Assembly (NCBI GenBank): GCA_947471745.1
Contig: CANJKZ010000088.1
Location: 434,001-498,000 of the forward strand
From: Closterium sp. Naga37s-1
Taxonomy: Eukaryota > Streptophyta > Zygnematophyceae > Desmidiales > Closteriaceae
DNA length: 64,000 nt
Direction: 5' to 3'
Shown here: positions 44,534 to 55,252 of the stretch, piece by piece
How the letters are laid out: every line of letters begins with the position of its first letter
Numbering within the stretch: the stretch's first letter is position 1
Made by a program: the position numbers and the translations under genes
Notes under the pieces: generated by a model
What the model was told of the DNA's origin: nothing
Seen by the model: only the letters and a program-made list of their open reading frames with translations
The model's database searches: none

Positions 44534-44793
44534 GTGAACGAGAATGAATGAACTATGAATGAGTTGGGTACAAGTACTTGTCAAATTATATGTTTAATGT
44601 TATCTAGGCTGTAGTGGGTTTAGTCTTAGGGGGTACAGAATTTTGCTCGACACTTCTTTTGTACCCCCCTCCTTGCCCTAATCCACACTCACACCTTCAT
44701 ACTATTCTAACAGTACTAACCCTAATTGGGTTGTACCCCATATGGGCTACCCCACTACAGCCTAAACAATGTAAACATTTTAACATTTTGACA
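44534..44793 (-). repeat. Minus-strand short LTR, split by a solo LTR
   Basis: Matches the 130-bp LTR at 55123-55252 (ATTTTGACA at one end, GAATGAATGAACTATGAA near the other) but lacks about ten terminal bases at the E7 side. It is interrupted by the + strand solo LTR 44579-44712. Confidence 0.8.
44579..44712 (+). mobile_element. 134-bp solo LTR inserted in another LTR
   Basis: TGTCAAATTATATG to ATTCTAACA flanked by GTACT (44574-44578 and 44713-44717). It resembles the E4/E5/E6 LTRs. Confidence 0.92.
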
Positions 44794-45069
44794 CATCAGC
44801 GTATGCCTTCATAATCTCGTTATTCGTTAAACTGCGCACTCTCCTTTACAACTCATAACATTACCACACCATAGCTATCTAGTTTTCTTTCCAATTTTAC
44901 ATGCAATTTGAACCCTTGTTTGATTCTTGGAGTCCTGCAGGTAACGATTTGAAGTGCTTACAGTTAAACGCACATTGAATAACAATGAAGGCATACGAAC
45001 AAGTCGTTGCACACACCAAAAGTTGTTAAATGAAAAAATTATGGGTCCAAACATCCAGTTTATTCGGTG
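44794..45069. other. AT-rich non-coding DNA
   Basis: No gene seen. Lies 3' of the candidate spliced gene and may hold its 3' UTR. Confidence 0.3.
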
Positions 45070-45440
45070 TCAGTACTTGTCACCCATGTACTCTGTAATT
45101 TGATCGCAATCATCAGCACAGCGCACGCATCTTTTGTCACCACCCAGCAACCCATAAAGTTTACGGCCTGCCAACCATGCCATCAGTTTCGCTAAGGCCA
45201 CGCAACGGTGCAGCACGGTTACATTACGTATGCTGCTGCTGCCTACACAACTAGCCCTGTGGCACAATGAAGTGGGGTAGGCCCGGAGGGGCATGGGGCA
45301 GCCAAAATATACTCACTCTTTAGACCAAAATAACAAACTACAGGTGCAACGCAAGTGCAAGGTTTGAAAACAAACGAATAAAGACTTCTACCAGCACACA
45401 TTACAAAAGTTGACCATATAGTTCCTTGAACTTCTGCCAA
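45070..45440 (-). CDS. Candidate two-exon gene, 3' part, unknown function
   Basis: The frame 45440-45317 joins in phase to 45242-45070 across a 74-bp intron (45243-45316, donor GTGAGT, acceptor TTGTGTAG). The length equals intron 1 of the pogo-like gene. The downstream exon has a hydrophobic helix-like stretch (VALAKLMAWLAGRKLYGLLGG) and a Cys cluster (RCVRCADDC), ending EYMGDKY before TAA/TAG. I do not recognise the family, and no start ATG is fixed; earlier exons may exist upstream. The consistent splice phase is the main support. Confidence 0.35.
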
Positions 45441-48215
45441 GCAGTATGTAGGTCTATGCCTAGAATGAGAAGGCGTGCATTCAGGATTCTACATTACCAT
45501 TGATCAGATTCACACGCAAGCTGTGATATGAAGGTCGCGTGAAAGTGGACGAGGACACGCAATGCCGAGTGGCTGGGGCAATTCAGTCATGGAGAGGCAC
45601 GTTGTAATTGCAATGAGGCTTAATGTTGACTTGACGCACATTGGAGTGGCGCAGGTGGGGCCATGTGTTGCATGGAGGGCATGACAGGGAGGTAGTGAGA
45701 TGCTGCTGCAATCAGGGAAACGACAGTGGAAATTCGACATTGGGGAAGTTAAGATTGATATATATTCCCAGACACTGGAAGAGTGATGGCGACAAGATGA
45801 CAGTAGGGATAGGGGAGAAAACGGGAAGATGGAGTGAGGTGTATGAGCAGTGGAAGAGTGAAGATGGGAGGATGAGAATGGGCAAAAATGATAACCGTGG
45901 GCAGATGGGAAATGGCAGTGGGAGCATGGCAGTGGGAACATCATCATGAGATGCTGACAATGGCAGTATGCTGAAATCATGACGAAGTGTAGATGATAAT
46001 GGGATGATGCAGTGAGATAATGACAATAATAACATGACAATGGGAAGACAAGAAACAGTGAGAGGGCTGCAGAGAAAAGACCAAGGGAACCTGACACTGG
46101 GAAGACTAGAGGAAAGCAAACAAGTTAAAGTCGACAAAGGGAAGAAATGGCATGCTGCAATGAGAGGAAGTGAGAGAATGGCGGAGGAAGGCACGGTGAG
46201 GGCAGCGTGGGTGGGGCACGCAGAGAGGATGGGCGAGGTGGGTGGGCCATGGCAGGTAGCAGGAGAGAGAAGGCGTGGGACTGGTTCCTCTGTGGTACCA
46301 CATGTGCATGGCAGGCATGCACAGGCTGGAGTGGCTAGGGGCGGAGAGATGGGCAGTGGGATGATGGGCAGGTGCATGGCGGAGTCTGTTAGGCCCGTGC
46401 ACGGGGAGACATCGCAAGGTGGAGGCAGTGGCATATGGGAAATTGACTGAGGAATGGCAATGGGCAGGTGCTCGGAAATCAACAGAAAATGCCAATGGAT
46501 AGATGACTGGAACATACGGAAATGGGATCTTGGGGAAGCGGCGGAGGGAAGGTGGCAGGAAAAATATCATGGGAAGGCGACTGGGAGAATGGCTACATGA
46601 AAAGACTCAATGAATGCGAAGGAAGGACAAACGACTGGAAAAGGCAATGAGAAGATGATTGACAGATGGAAGTAATTGCAAACTGGCAATGGGAGACTTG
46701 CAGGACGAATGGGAATGAAAAGTGGACTGGACAATGGCTCATGCAAAGGTGCAAAGACTGATACGGAAGGTGAAAACTGACAATAGCATGCGTTGCAAAC
46801 AACGATGGCTCAAGCAACTGCGAACCTGAGAGGAAAATTGACAATAGGTTGCTAGATACAAGAGAAATTGCAACAAGACACTAGGCTGCAAACATGGGAA
46901 TTCAAACCTCATCATAAACTTTCTTACTTGAATTTTGCCTGTTAGTATGATAACGGATATGAGCATCTTTGTGAGAATGGGAATTGGGAATAAAAGAGCA
47001 CGATCGAGAGGTGGGAAAATCCCTATGGGGGAACGATAATAGAAAGACAGTAACAAAAGGAAGATGTGCACACAGTGCGGCCACAGGAAAAGAAAGCAGG
47101 TGTATCACGCACACATGAGCAAAGCGAGATATGAGAAAGTCATGGGCACTAGGAAATGGCATGTGGTGCAGTCAAATGGAGTGGGTGGGTGAGGCAGATG
47201 GAGGGGATGCACCCATGCATGCAGGCAGCAGAGTGAAGGGAAGGGCATGGATGAAGCATCCATGCCTGAATGCATAGCAGAGAAACAAAAATGCAACGGG
47301 GAAATTGACCGGGGAAGAAAGGAGGAAAACTGAATGGAAATCCTCGGCAAAAGCTCACATCCGAGGACGGATAAGAATGGATGGTGATGGAAAGGGCACG
47401 GGGAACTTGACAGTGAGGAATGTGACTGAAGTGTGCTTGCAGTGCCACTTCCACTACCACACACACCATGGCCTTGGGAAGTGTGCACGCAGCATGAACA
47501 AGTGGCAAGGTAATCAAGGGAGAGCGAGTTAGGTGCACAAATTGGCTCGTCACAGGCTTGTGCAGGAAGGCAGCAAGCACTTGGGTGAGAGGAAAGTGCA
47601 TGTGAGATGCATATTGGCATGGTAGACCCGTGAATGGGGCGAGTCTGTGAAGGCTCACACTGGAGAGTAGCAGTGGGGGGAGGCAGAGGAAAAAGTTGCA
47701 ATGGATGACATAGAGGGCGAGAAAAGGAGTGAGGTCCGGAGATTGACTGGGGTATATCAAATGCACTGCAAGGGAGGGGGAGCGAAGAGAGGTGATGAGA
47801 AGACCTACTGATACGGATTATGGGGATTTTCGTGACATTGAAAAATGACAGTAAGAAGTGACAACGGTTAGATGGCATAGTGGGAATATGGCAGTTGGAT
47901 GGTGATAGCGGAACATGGCGTGGTAGTGGGATGATGATGTCGTGATGATATCATGAAAAGAGCAAGGTGGATGTTGGCAATGAAAAAATGTGGAAAAAAA
48001 ACAATGGTAATACGACTGTTGGGGGATGACAATGCGAAAGTGACAGTGGCAAAATGACAGTGGGAAAATAATGGTGGAAAAATGGCACGGTACAGTGACT
48101 GTTTAAAAATGAGGGTGGGAAAATGGGGGTGATGCAAGGAAATCGAAACCAAGAACCACCCAACTTAAACCCGTACGACACTCCCCTACTCCTACTTTCT
48201 TGCATCCCTTCCCCC
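45441..48215. repeat. Long purine-rich degenerate repeat region
   Basis: Nearly 2.8 kb of GATGGAAAATGGCAATGGGAAGATGACTG-like words, with strong purine bias on the given strand. Minus-strand ORFs of 150-267 codons are Ser/His/Pro/Leu-rich and lack recognisable domains. I treat them as chance frames. Confidence 0.55.
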
Positions 48216-48470
48216 GACACCAGCTAGCACAAGGGAAAGCAATCACATCTCATCAATGCAATAGAAATAGTTACAAGAGGCTAGGAACACTATGAACTAA
48301 GCTACTTCTAAGCTAATAGCATGAAATTGGCAGCAGCAGATCCATCGCCACACTCAACTTATCCACCTGCCTCCCCACAAACCACACTCCAGCAGACCAC
48401 ATTCCTCCACCTCTCCTACCATCTCTCCCACAACACCCTGCAAGCAGAGTGCCAAAAGGGGTAAGTCCCG
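48216..48470 (-). promoter_or_regulatory. Conserved 3' region of locus B
   Basis: Shares with locus A the CACCAGCTAGCACAAGG block (48219), TTGTAACTATTTCTATTGCA (minus, 48257-48276) and the hairpin position (48434-48451, here with one mismatched pair). Confidence 0.4.
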
Positions 48471-48812
48471 CCATGCGCCTGCCACCAGCCCCCACCAGCC
48501 ATGCGCCTGCCACCAGCCCCCACCAGCCATGCGCCTGCCACCAGCCCCCACCAGCCATGCGCCTGCCACCAGCCCCCACCAGCCATGCGCCTGCCACCAG
48601 CCCCCACCAGCCATGCGCCTGCCACCAGCCCCCACCAGCCATGCGCCTGCCACCAGCCCCCACCAGCCATGCGCCTGCCACCAGCCCCCACCAGCCATGC
48701 GCCTGCCACCAGCCCCCACCAGCCATGCGCCTGCCACCAGCCCCCACCAGCCATGCGCCTGCCACCAGCCCCCACCAGCCATGCGCCTGCCACCAGCCCC
48801 CACCAGCCATGC
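48471..48812. repeat. 28-bp tandem array, about 12 units
   Basis: Near-perfect units of GCCATGCGCCTGCCACCAGC plus CCCCACCA. Locus A has just one unit at the same place (15041-15070), so this array expanded at locus B. Trp/Gly-rich and Pro-rich ORFs over it are repeat artefacts. Confidence 0.93.
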
Positions 48813-48873
48813 TCATCCCACCCGCACCACGCCTCCCTCCACATCCCATTGGAAAGCCTCTGGATCTGCTGCC

Positions 48874-50070
48874 TTATACAACTGCTACTGCTACTAATTC
48901 TGCTGCTTCATCACCGTTCATTGCTTCCCTTGGGTGCCTTGCTGTGTGGCTTGGGAATGCCACTGGGTGCTGCGGGGCGTGGTTTGGGAATGAAAGTGGC
49001 CGCCAGTGCTGCTGCTGGAGCAGCCGGGTTGCGAGTGCTGTGTGGCGCGCCTGCTGCTCGTCCTCCTGCTGCCTCCACCCCTCCCAATTCCCTGTTGTTG
49101 CACGCACCGCCGTATGTGCTGTCCTCCCATTGCCCTGCTCCCTCACCTCCTCTGCTGCCGCTTTTGTTGCCACCGATCCCGCTGGGCTGATCTTAGCAGC
49201 AACACTAATGGCACCTGCAGGCGTCACACGTGTGGCCTTGGCTGGCGTTGCTTTAGCTGCTGTAGCTGCAGGCTTAACGATCTTGACTGCAGCGCTCTTC
49301 ACAGCACCTGCCAGCGTCACATGTGTGGCCTTGCCTGGCGTTCTTTTAGCTGCTGCAGCTGCGGGCTTAACATCAACGCTTCTTACAGCAACAGCCTTGG
49401 CTGGTGCTGCTGCAAATGCACGCATTCCCTTGCCTGCTGAAACCACGGGCTTCACAGGAGAACTCTTCACAGGAGCACTTTTCACAGGAGCACTTTTCAC
49501 AGGAGCACTCTTCACAGGAGCACTTTTCACAGGAGCACTCTTCACAGGAGCACTCTTCACAGGAGCACTCTTCACAGGAGCACTCTTCACAGGAGCACTC
49601 TTCACATGAGCACTCTTCACAGGAGCACCCTTCACAGGAGCACTCTTCACAGGAGCACTCTTCACAGGAGCACTCTTCACAGGAGCACTCTTCACATGAG
49701 CACTCTTCACAGGAGCACTTTTCACAGGAGCACTCTTCACAGGAGCACTCTTCACAAGAGCACTCTTCACAGGAGCACTCTTCACAAGAGCACTCTTCAC
49801 AGGAGCACTCTTCACAGGAGCACTCTTCACAGGAGCACTCTTCACAGGAGCACTCTTCACAGGAGCACTCTTCACAGGAGCACTCTTCACAGGAGCACTC
49901 TTCACAGGAGCACTCTTCACAGGAGCACTCTTCACAGGAGCACTCTTCACAGGAGCACTCTTCACAGGAGCACTTTTCACAGGAGCACTCTTCACAGGAG
50001 CACTCTTCACAAGAGCACTCTTCACAGGAGCACTCTTCACAAGAGCACTCTTCACAGGAGCACTCTTCAC
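48874..50070 (-). CDS. Locus B distal frame: KSAPV repeats and Lys/Ala/Thr-rich tail
   Basis: A 398-codon minus frame. It opens with about 40 copies of a five-residue unit KSAPV (15-bp DNA repeat 49457-50090), then a Lys/Ala/Pro/Thr-rich region (KATPAKATRVTPAG type) resembling histone H1 tails in composition, then a Gln/Arg-rich end. There is no ATG at its start. It lies in a different frame from the DHxFW exon 50447-50196, and I found no splice pair that joins them in frame. It may be a second exon of gene B or a repeat-driven open frame. The non-repeat tail of about 190 codons is the best evidence that it is coding. Confidence 0.35.
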   Translation of the reverse strand: MKSAPVKSALVKSAPVKSALVKSAPVKSAPVKSAPVKSAPVKSAPVKSAPVKSAPVKSAPVKSAPVKSAPVKSAPVKSAPVKSAPVKSAPVKSALVKSAPVKSALVKSAPVKSAPVKSAPVKSAHVKSAPVKSAPVKSAPVKSAPVKGAPVKSAHVKSAPVKSAPVKSAPVKSAPVKSAPVKSAPVKSAPVKSAPVKSAPVKSSPVKPVVSAGKGMRAFAAAPAKAVAVRSVDVKPAAAAAKRTPGKATHVTLAGAVKSAAVKIVKPAATAAKATPAKATRVTPAGAISVAAKISPAGSVATKAAAEEVREQGNGRTAHTAVRATTGNWEGWRQQEDEQQARHTALATRLLQQQHWRPLSFPNHAPQHPVAFPSHTARHPREAMNGDEAAELVAVAVV

Positions 50071-50090
50071 AGGAGCACTCTGCCGTTGCT
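49457..50090. repeat. 15-bp tandem array (CTTCACAGGAGCACT)n
   Basis: About 42 units, mostly identical, with AAGAG, CATGAG and TTTTCAC variants. All minus-strand and + strand frames cycle without stops in places, so overlapping ORFs need care. Confidence 0.95.
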
Positions 50091-50195
50091 GCGGATGCAG
50101 GTGCTGGTCAGAGTGCTGCTAGCGGCAGGTGCAGCTCCGAGCGTGAGGGTCACAACAGGTTCAGAGAAACAAATCCCGGGGACGTACAGCCACTT

Positions 50196-50447
50196 CTACT
50201 CGGCTTCACTGTAGTCCTCCCAGAACGCGTGCTCGATGGACGAATCTTCGCCCATCGAGAAGCCCAGCGGGCCAGACAGCCACGTGCAGTCTTCCTCGCT
50301 GAAATCCTTCCAAAACTCGTGATCCACGTCCAAGGACGTCTGCGGCGCGTACAGCCACGTGCCATCCGCCTCGCTGAAGTCCTTCCAAAACTCGTGGTCG
50401 ATTGAGGGGCTCGTGAACTGGAAAGCTGAAGCATTCCGCGCGGCCAT
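50196..50447 (-). pseudogene. Gene B: DHxFW-repeat exon ended by TAG
   Basis: ATG 50447 starts MAARNASAF and matches gene A through three DHxFW repeats. A TAG at 50196-50198 lies where gene A has CAG, inside the third repeat, and the EPVVTLTLGA block is still readable in frame beyond it. Upstream and 3' flanks are also conserved with locus A, so this is a paralogous gene copy. The TAG would remove the last repeat's WL..P part. It is probably disabled unless TAG is read through. Confidence 0.6.
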
Positions 50448-51200
50448 TGTAGGGGCGGGAGGCTAAGTAGCAAGGAAATTTCAAGAATCGAGAACTAGGA
50501 GTTGAAACCAGGTGATAGTTGTCAGAAGCAAGTAATAACTCGAACGGGTGTGGTGGAATGGATGAGAATGACGAGTGGCTTTGTATTGTTGGGAATGCAC
50601 GACAACTCCAAGGCGGAATGGTGGATAGAGCTCGGGTGGAGAGAAGGAATGGTGGTGGGTAGACGGGGGAAAGGAGGTCTGCTGCCCATAGCGAAAGTAG
50701 TTCATCACGGGAAAGGCGTGCTCTGTGTTGTGATTGGAGGAGAAAGAACGGAGGGGTTGAGCAGCCAATGGCAAACTGTCCGAAACAAATGCTCGAAGCA
50801 TAGCCTCGAGGTTCGACACAGCCGGACGAGATTCTCGCGACTCGTTCATCTAGGACCAAGTCTATTTTGGGCTTTTTGGCAGCCTAAACTGAATTCGGAT
50901 CGTACTTCCGTCAAGCTCGCCGCTGCTTAGGGATGAACCAGCGATTTGCCTGCGGAAGCACGGCACTGCTTCTCGTTGACTGAATGTAGGGTTCCGACCC
51001 AAGGTATGCTCGAGACTGCTAGCGCTTCGATTTCGTTCCGTCAGCGTCAACGAACTGTGAAAGCAAGCGACCGAGAAATCTACGGAAGCGATTGAATTGG
51101 AGGCCAACCGATCGCGCTGCGGCGTGACACCTAGCAACTCATGGATTAGCAATGAGAAAGTCATCGGACAGTTGCCAGCAGCTAAGGAGATCTCTGTAAC
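50448..51200 (-). repeat. Upstream region of gene B
   Basis: Homologous to 16157-17050 and 1-760, with one instead of two copies of the internal unit (about 50860-51050). Similarity fades near 51050-51200. Confidence 0.7.
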
Positions 51201-51910
51201 ACATACTATACCTAACTACCGCTAATTTCCTAAGTCAACATCGAGAGAGTGCTCGATGAGAAAGACTCGAATGGAATCGGGAAGGTTGGGTTGGAAGGGA
51301 AGACTGGTTTGGTTTTCCCAAACCTCAACCTTGAGGCTTGGAAAAATTCCAAACCATCAAAGTGAGGATTGAATGGTTGGATTTCCAACCAATCACAATT
51401 TGCCGGTTGTGGTTACAAAATCACTTTCCTGCTCCCTGGTTTGATGTTTCAGTTCCTGAAGACTCGATACGGTATCAGCAAACCACAGTCGCCATGAGTC
51501 CGCCATGTATATCTCTGCGCAACTTCAAGCCTAGATCCCGTGAAGGTTCCGCGTCAGTTGACCTTAAAGACTTCAGATCTGGGTTCCTCGTTACAAGGCG
51601 CAGCGAGCGATACTTATTTCATGTCTACACGTCGGACCTTGAACCCTTCGCTAAACGAGATCCTGTTTTATGTCAGGCAGCTAACTTCAAGGTTCCTTTC
51701 GGCTTGCTGCTAACTCCAAGGTTTCGGCTTTCTGTTTTACATAGCTTGAGGTCCGACAATGGTTACAATGCTTCTATTTCAGCTATTGCCTATCATGATA
51801 CCGAGGCTTCAACCTCGGTTTCTCATCATCAACAGCAGGAACATTGGTCTAATGCCTCAAGTCTCTACCTATTTAACAAGTCTGTGCTCAGGGTTAAGGC
51901 ATCAGATCAG
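51201..51910. other. Unassigned DNA left of the solo LTR
   Basis: An open frame at 51338-52045 runs into the LTR and shows no domain I know. The TSD continuity with 52930 implies that this is the same target sequence as the LINE side. Confidence 0.3.
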
Positions 51911-52929
51911 TGTTGTGCCAAAAGCACTATAGTGGCACGGTCATCGCACTCCCATTCAGCCTACAAGCCCGCTCAGCTTCTGGAATTTTGTGGGGTGGTG
52001 CTTCAACATGTGTTCGTGAGACTCTCAAAGTTTCAGAATTTTTGAAGCAGTTTACAAGGCATGGCAACATTTTTAGTTTCAAGTCTTATGGCATCCCGGA
52101 AGTGTGTGTTACTCTTTTTTGGTAACACCCGAGTTCACCATTTCGGCTGCTGACTCATCTACCAAGCTCTGATTGGTCTGAAAATCGGTGTGGCAGTCCT
52201 TTGCCGTGTTGTGCAGGTGGTCACCGAGTTTCAGGATAACCCAGCATCGGAGTAGCACGTGACAGCTGTCGAAACTTACTTTTCCGTAGTCATGGTGCAC
52301 TGTTGGCAGCATTTCCCTTGCCACCCTTTCATTGTTGTCATGCCAATGGTGCAGGGACAGAGAATGAGACAAGAAGTACAGGTGGTCAAGTGGGACTCTA
52401 CCACCCTCCTTTTGAAAAGTGTGGTCTTCCTAGAAGCAGCTTGGAAGAGGGTGCAAGTGGGAAGACAAGCTGACTCATGGTTGGCTTGACTCACTATTGG
52501 TAGCCTTGAGTACAGCTCTGAATATCCAAGTGTGGTTGGCTTTGCTGACCTAGATAGGACGTTTCCCATCCTTCTCTAGCCTTTCTCCCCTAGGACTCAA
52601 CCTTCTCTGAGTCCCCAGGATGGTCCCAACCCCTTAAGAGTCCCCTAGGCAATGTTGTACTCACCTCTTCCTTGCATCAATGAAACTACAAGTTTTCAGC
52701 CAAGCTTACGTTTTTGTTCACTGCGTAGCGCATACACCTCTGATCAAAGCAAGCAATATACCTTTGAAAAGCAGACACCTGAAGCTAACGTCTCTCCAAG
52801 TTTCAGCTTCGTATGTTATCGGAGCGGATCGTGACGGCGTTTTGAACAGAGGCGGTTCGAAGTCATCAGATTCTACTTAGGCGGTTTCAAGGGCATCCGC
52901 GACCCCTAAGTGGACTCTAGACTATAACA
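51911..52929 (+). mobile_element. 1019-bp solo LTR of the E9 family, opposite orientation
   Basis: TGTTGTGCCAAAAGC to GACTATAACA, the reverse complement of the E9 LTRs as printed, with many differences. It is flanked by ATCAG (51906-51910 and 52930-52934). No primer site follows, so it is a solo LTR. Confidence 0.93.
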
Positions 52930-52988
52930 ATCAGCCTTCACCAGTCTGTATTTCCAGCCTCGCAGCCTTCTTCTTCTCATCATTGCAC

Positions 52989-54444
52989 AATGCCTCCTAA
53001 GGGGAAGGCCAAGGTCCTGCCGGAGGCCACGCCGCAAGACGCTCCTACCTCGTCGCCTGCTCCTGCTCCTAGTGACTCTGCAAGCAAGGGCAAGGGCAAA
53101 GTTCCTGATGAGTCAGGCGGTGTGTCTCTCTCTGATGCGCCTGCGAGTGGCTCTGGCCTCTCCTAGGAAGAGAAGCTCTGTTATCTCAGCACGGCTGTTC
53201 CTGATAGCGGCTTCATTGAGGATGACTCTGATGAGGAGCTAGATGTTGAATTCAAGACCGAGGCCTTCAACCGCGTTCGTCACATGGCGATCCTACTACT
53301 CCCCGTGGCTCTCGCGCTGGAGGTGGCGTCTGTTATTACCATGGTGCGGATGCTGATGAAGCGTGTCTGGTCATCTTAGCTTTCTGACGGCGCGTTCGAG
53401 TCGGCGAAGTTCCAGGAGCTCATGCCTGCGTATGTGGCGAAGACTCGCTACAGCTGCCTGCAGGTCTCCCTCCTGCGTGAAGACAACATCATGAGCATTA
53501 GATCCAAGGAGGTGGATTACGCGCGTCCTAATGGCACGGTTTTTTAGCTCTATGAGCAGCACACTGATGATCCAGCTTTCGTGCGAGAGCGTGCGACGAA
53601 TCCGCATGCGATTGAAGTTGTGATTCGGGACGTACCTACAACGAAGACGCCGGAGATGTTGCGGGAGCTGATGGTGGTTTACCAGCTGCGGAATCGGAGG
53701 CAGTTGGCATTCAAGGATGGCCTCTGCTTCCACCGTGTCCTGCATCCCGTCACCGGAGCGGATACTGACGTCATCAAAGGACTAGTGATCCCACATCCCG
53801 GCGATAGGCACCGCTGGCGTCACGTTTTCCAGGATCCGCTGGAGATCGGTCTCCGGTATCTGGTCCACTTACCTGCGCTATCTTGCCTGCTCTGTGGTGG
53901 TCAGCATTACGACATCAACCACAATGCTTTCACTACAGAGCGACAAAATAACATAGGAAAGTGGAACCTTACCTTAGGGAGGGTGCATCGCATCAATGGT
54001 AACGGTTTTCCTGACCTTGTTTGTGCTTACCACTGTCCTTGCTCTTGTGCTAACTATCTGGTCGTACTGTGCAGCCACATCTCTACCTGCCTTGCCGTTG
54101 ATTACTCCCATTCTGCTGGACCCGACCATGGTGCTGGTCTCTACTGGCGAGAACCAGGAGGAGTGGATGTGCACGCAAGTGGGCTGTGGCAAGGCAAAGG
54201 AGAAAAGCTTAATGACGGCCGCCGAACACATCACCTCCGCAAATCACCTCATCCATCTAGAGGTCCTTGGATCTGCCACCTGCGCATCTCTCGAGAAGGC
54301 GAGCCTCAACGTAACAAAGGAGTATGGGATCTGAAGCAAGTGCAGCTTGGCAGGCAAACAGCATCAGCGCCAGTAGTCCTCGTAGTAGTCGGTCCTTCCT
54401 ATACCCTGTGCATGCGTAGGGGTTCTCAAGTTGTTATTAAATGA
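52989..54444 (+). pseudogene. LINE ORF1 remnant (RRM-like and zinc knuckle)
   Basis: ATG 52989 starts a Lys/Pro/Ser-rich N-terminus with TAG at 53164-53166 and a shift by about 53380. The frame then contains an RRM-like stretch (HAIEVVIRDVPTTKTPEMLRELM, about 53605-53675), TAG 53545-53547 upstream of it, and a Cys/His segment LSCLLCGGQHYDINH near 53880-53925. The order fits plant L1-type ORF1, which binds RNA for target-primed reverse transcription. Sequence after about 53960 is less clear. Confidence 0.65.
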
Positions 54445-55122
54445 GTAAAAAGGGTCTTATCAGCTTCGCGGGCCTTAACTTCAATGGCCTTGGTGACAAA
54501 ACCAAGCAGCAACGAGTTTTAGACTGGTCCAGGCAAGCGACAGACATCATAGTTCTCTCAGACACTAGGATAGCCTTAGATCACTCGCTCTGGTCTCACC
54601 CAACATACTCTCAAGCAGCAGCGGCCTCACCTAGATCCAAGGCCGGTGGTGTAGCTTTTCTCTGTAGGTCTCCGTCCCTTAGCTTCCATAACGTCTTTGT
54701 TCATGCGTCAAGTAGATGAGTATCCGCGGAGATTCATGGCCCTGGGCTGCAGCTTACGCTCATCGCTTGTTACTTCCCGGCGAACGCAACTTCCCGTGTG
54801 ACGTTCCTTCGTGACTCACTTGGTCCAGTGGTTGACCGGCTCTCTCCATCCAGTCACCTGCTCATTATTGGTGACCTTAACATCATAGAGGATCCGGTGT
54901 TAGACAAGTCATCATGCATCGGATCTACTGCGGAGAATGACAGGCTCTTCACCCACTGCGGCAGTTTCCAGTTATCCGACGCTTTCCAAACGCTGTATCC
55001 GAAGAAGCGAGAGTTAACCTTCTTCTCTCAGGCCAAGCAGGCCAGCACGCATATTGACTGTGCGCTCATCTCTCATTCCCTCTTACCTCATCTGATTCAA
55101 GCCTCTCACGTGATGCCGGGCG
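54441..55122 (+). pseudogene. LINE ORF2 endonuclease domain, truncated
   Basis: ATG 54441 is followed by an APE-type endonuclease/exonuclease/phosphatase domain: GLNFNGLGDKTKQ, IIVLSDTR, GGVAFLCR, then, after a TGA near 54718 (an Arg codon CGA would give it by C-to-T), LIACYFPANATS, LIIGDLNII and DCALIS. The frame is cut by the LTR of E8 at 55123, just before the expected SDH motif. The reverse transcriptase part would lie beyond the window if it survives. Confidence 0.8.
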
Positions 55123-55252
55123 TGTCAGAAGAATGAACGAGAATGAATGAACTATGAAAGAGTTGGGTACAAGTAATAACCCTGATTGGGTTGTACCCCT
55201 TATGGCTACCCCACTATAGTGTAAACAAAGTAAGCAATATAACATTCTGACA
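55123..55252 (-). repeat. 3' LTR of E8 (130 bp)
   Basis: TGTCAGAAGAATG to ACATTCTGACA as printed. Adjacent to the PPT hairpin. Confidence 0.9.

Noticed and set aside
45512..47878. Minus-strand ORFs of 150-267 codons
   Set aside because: They sit in degenerate purine-rich repeat, have overlapping competitors in other frames and show no domains.
48313..49190. Trp/Gly-rich and Pro-rich ORFs over the 28-bp array
   Set aside because: Period 28 cycles all frames; no domain and no counterpart at locus A.
48471..50090. CRISPR-like arrays
   Set aside because: Units are contiguous tandem repeats without unique spacers, and the genome is eukaryotic.
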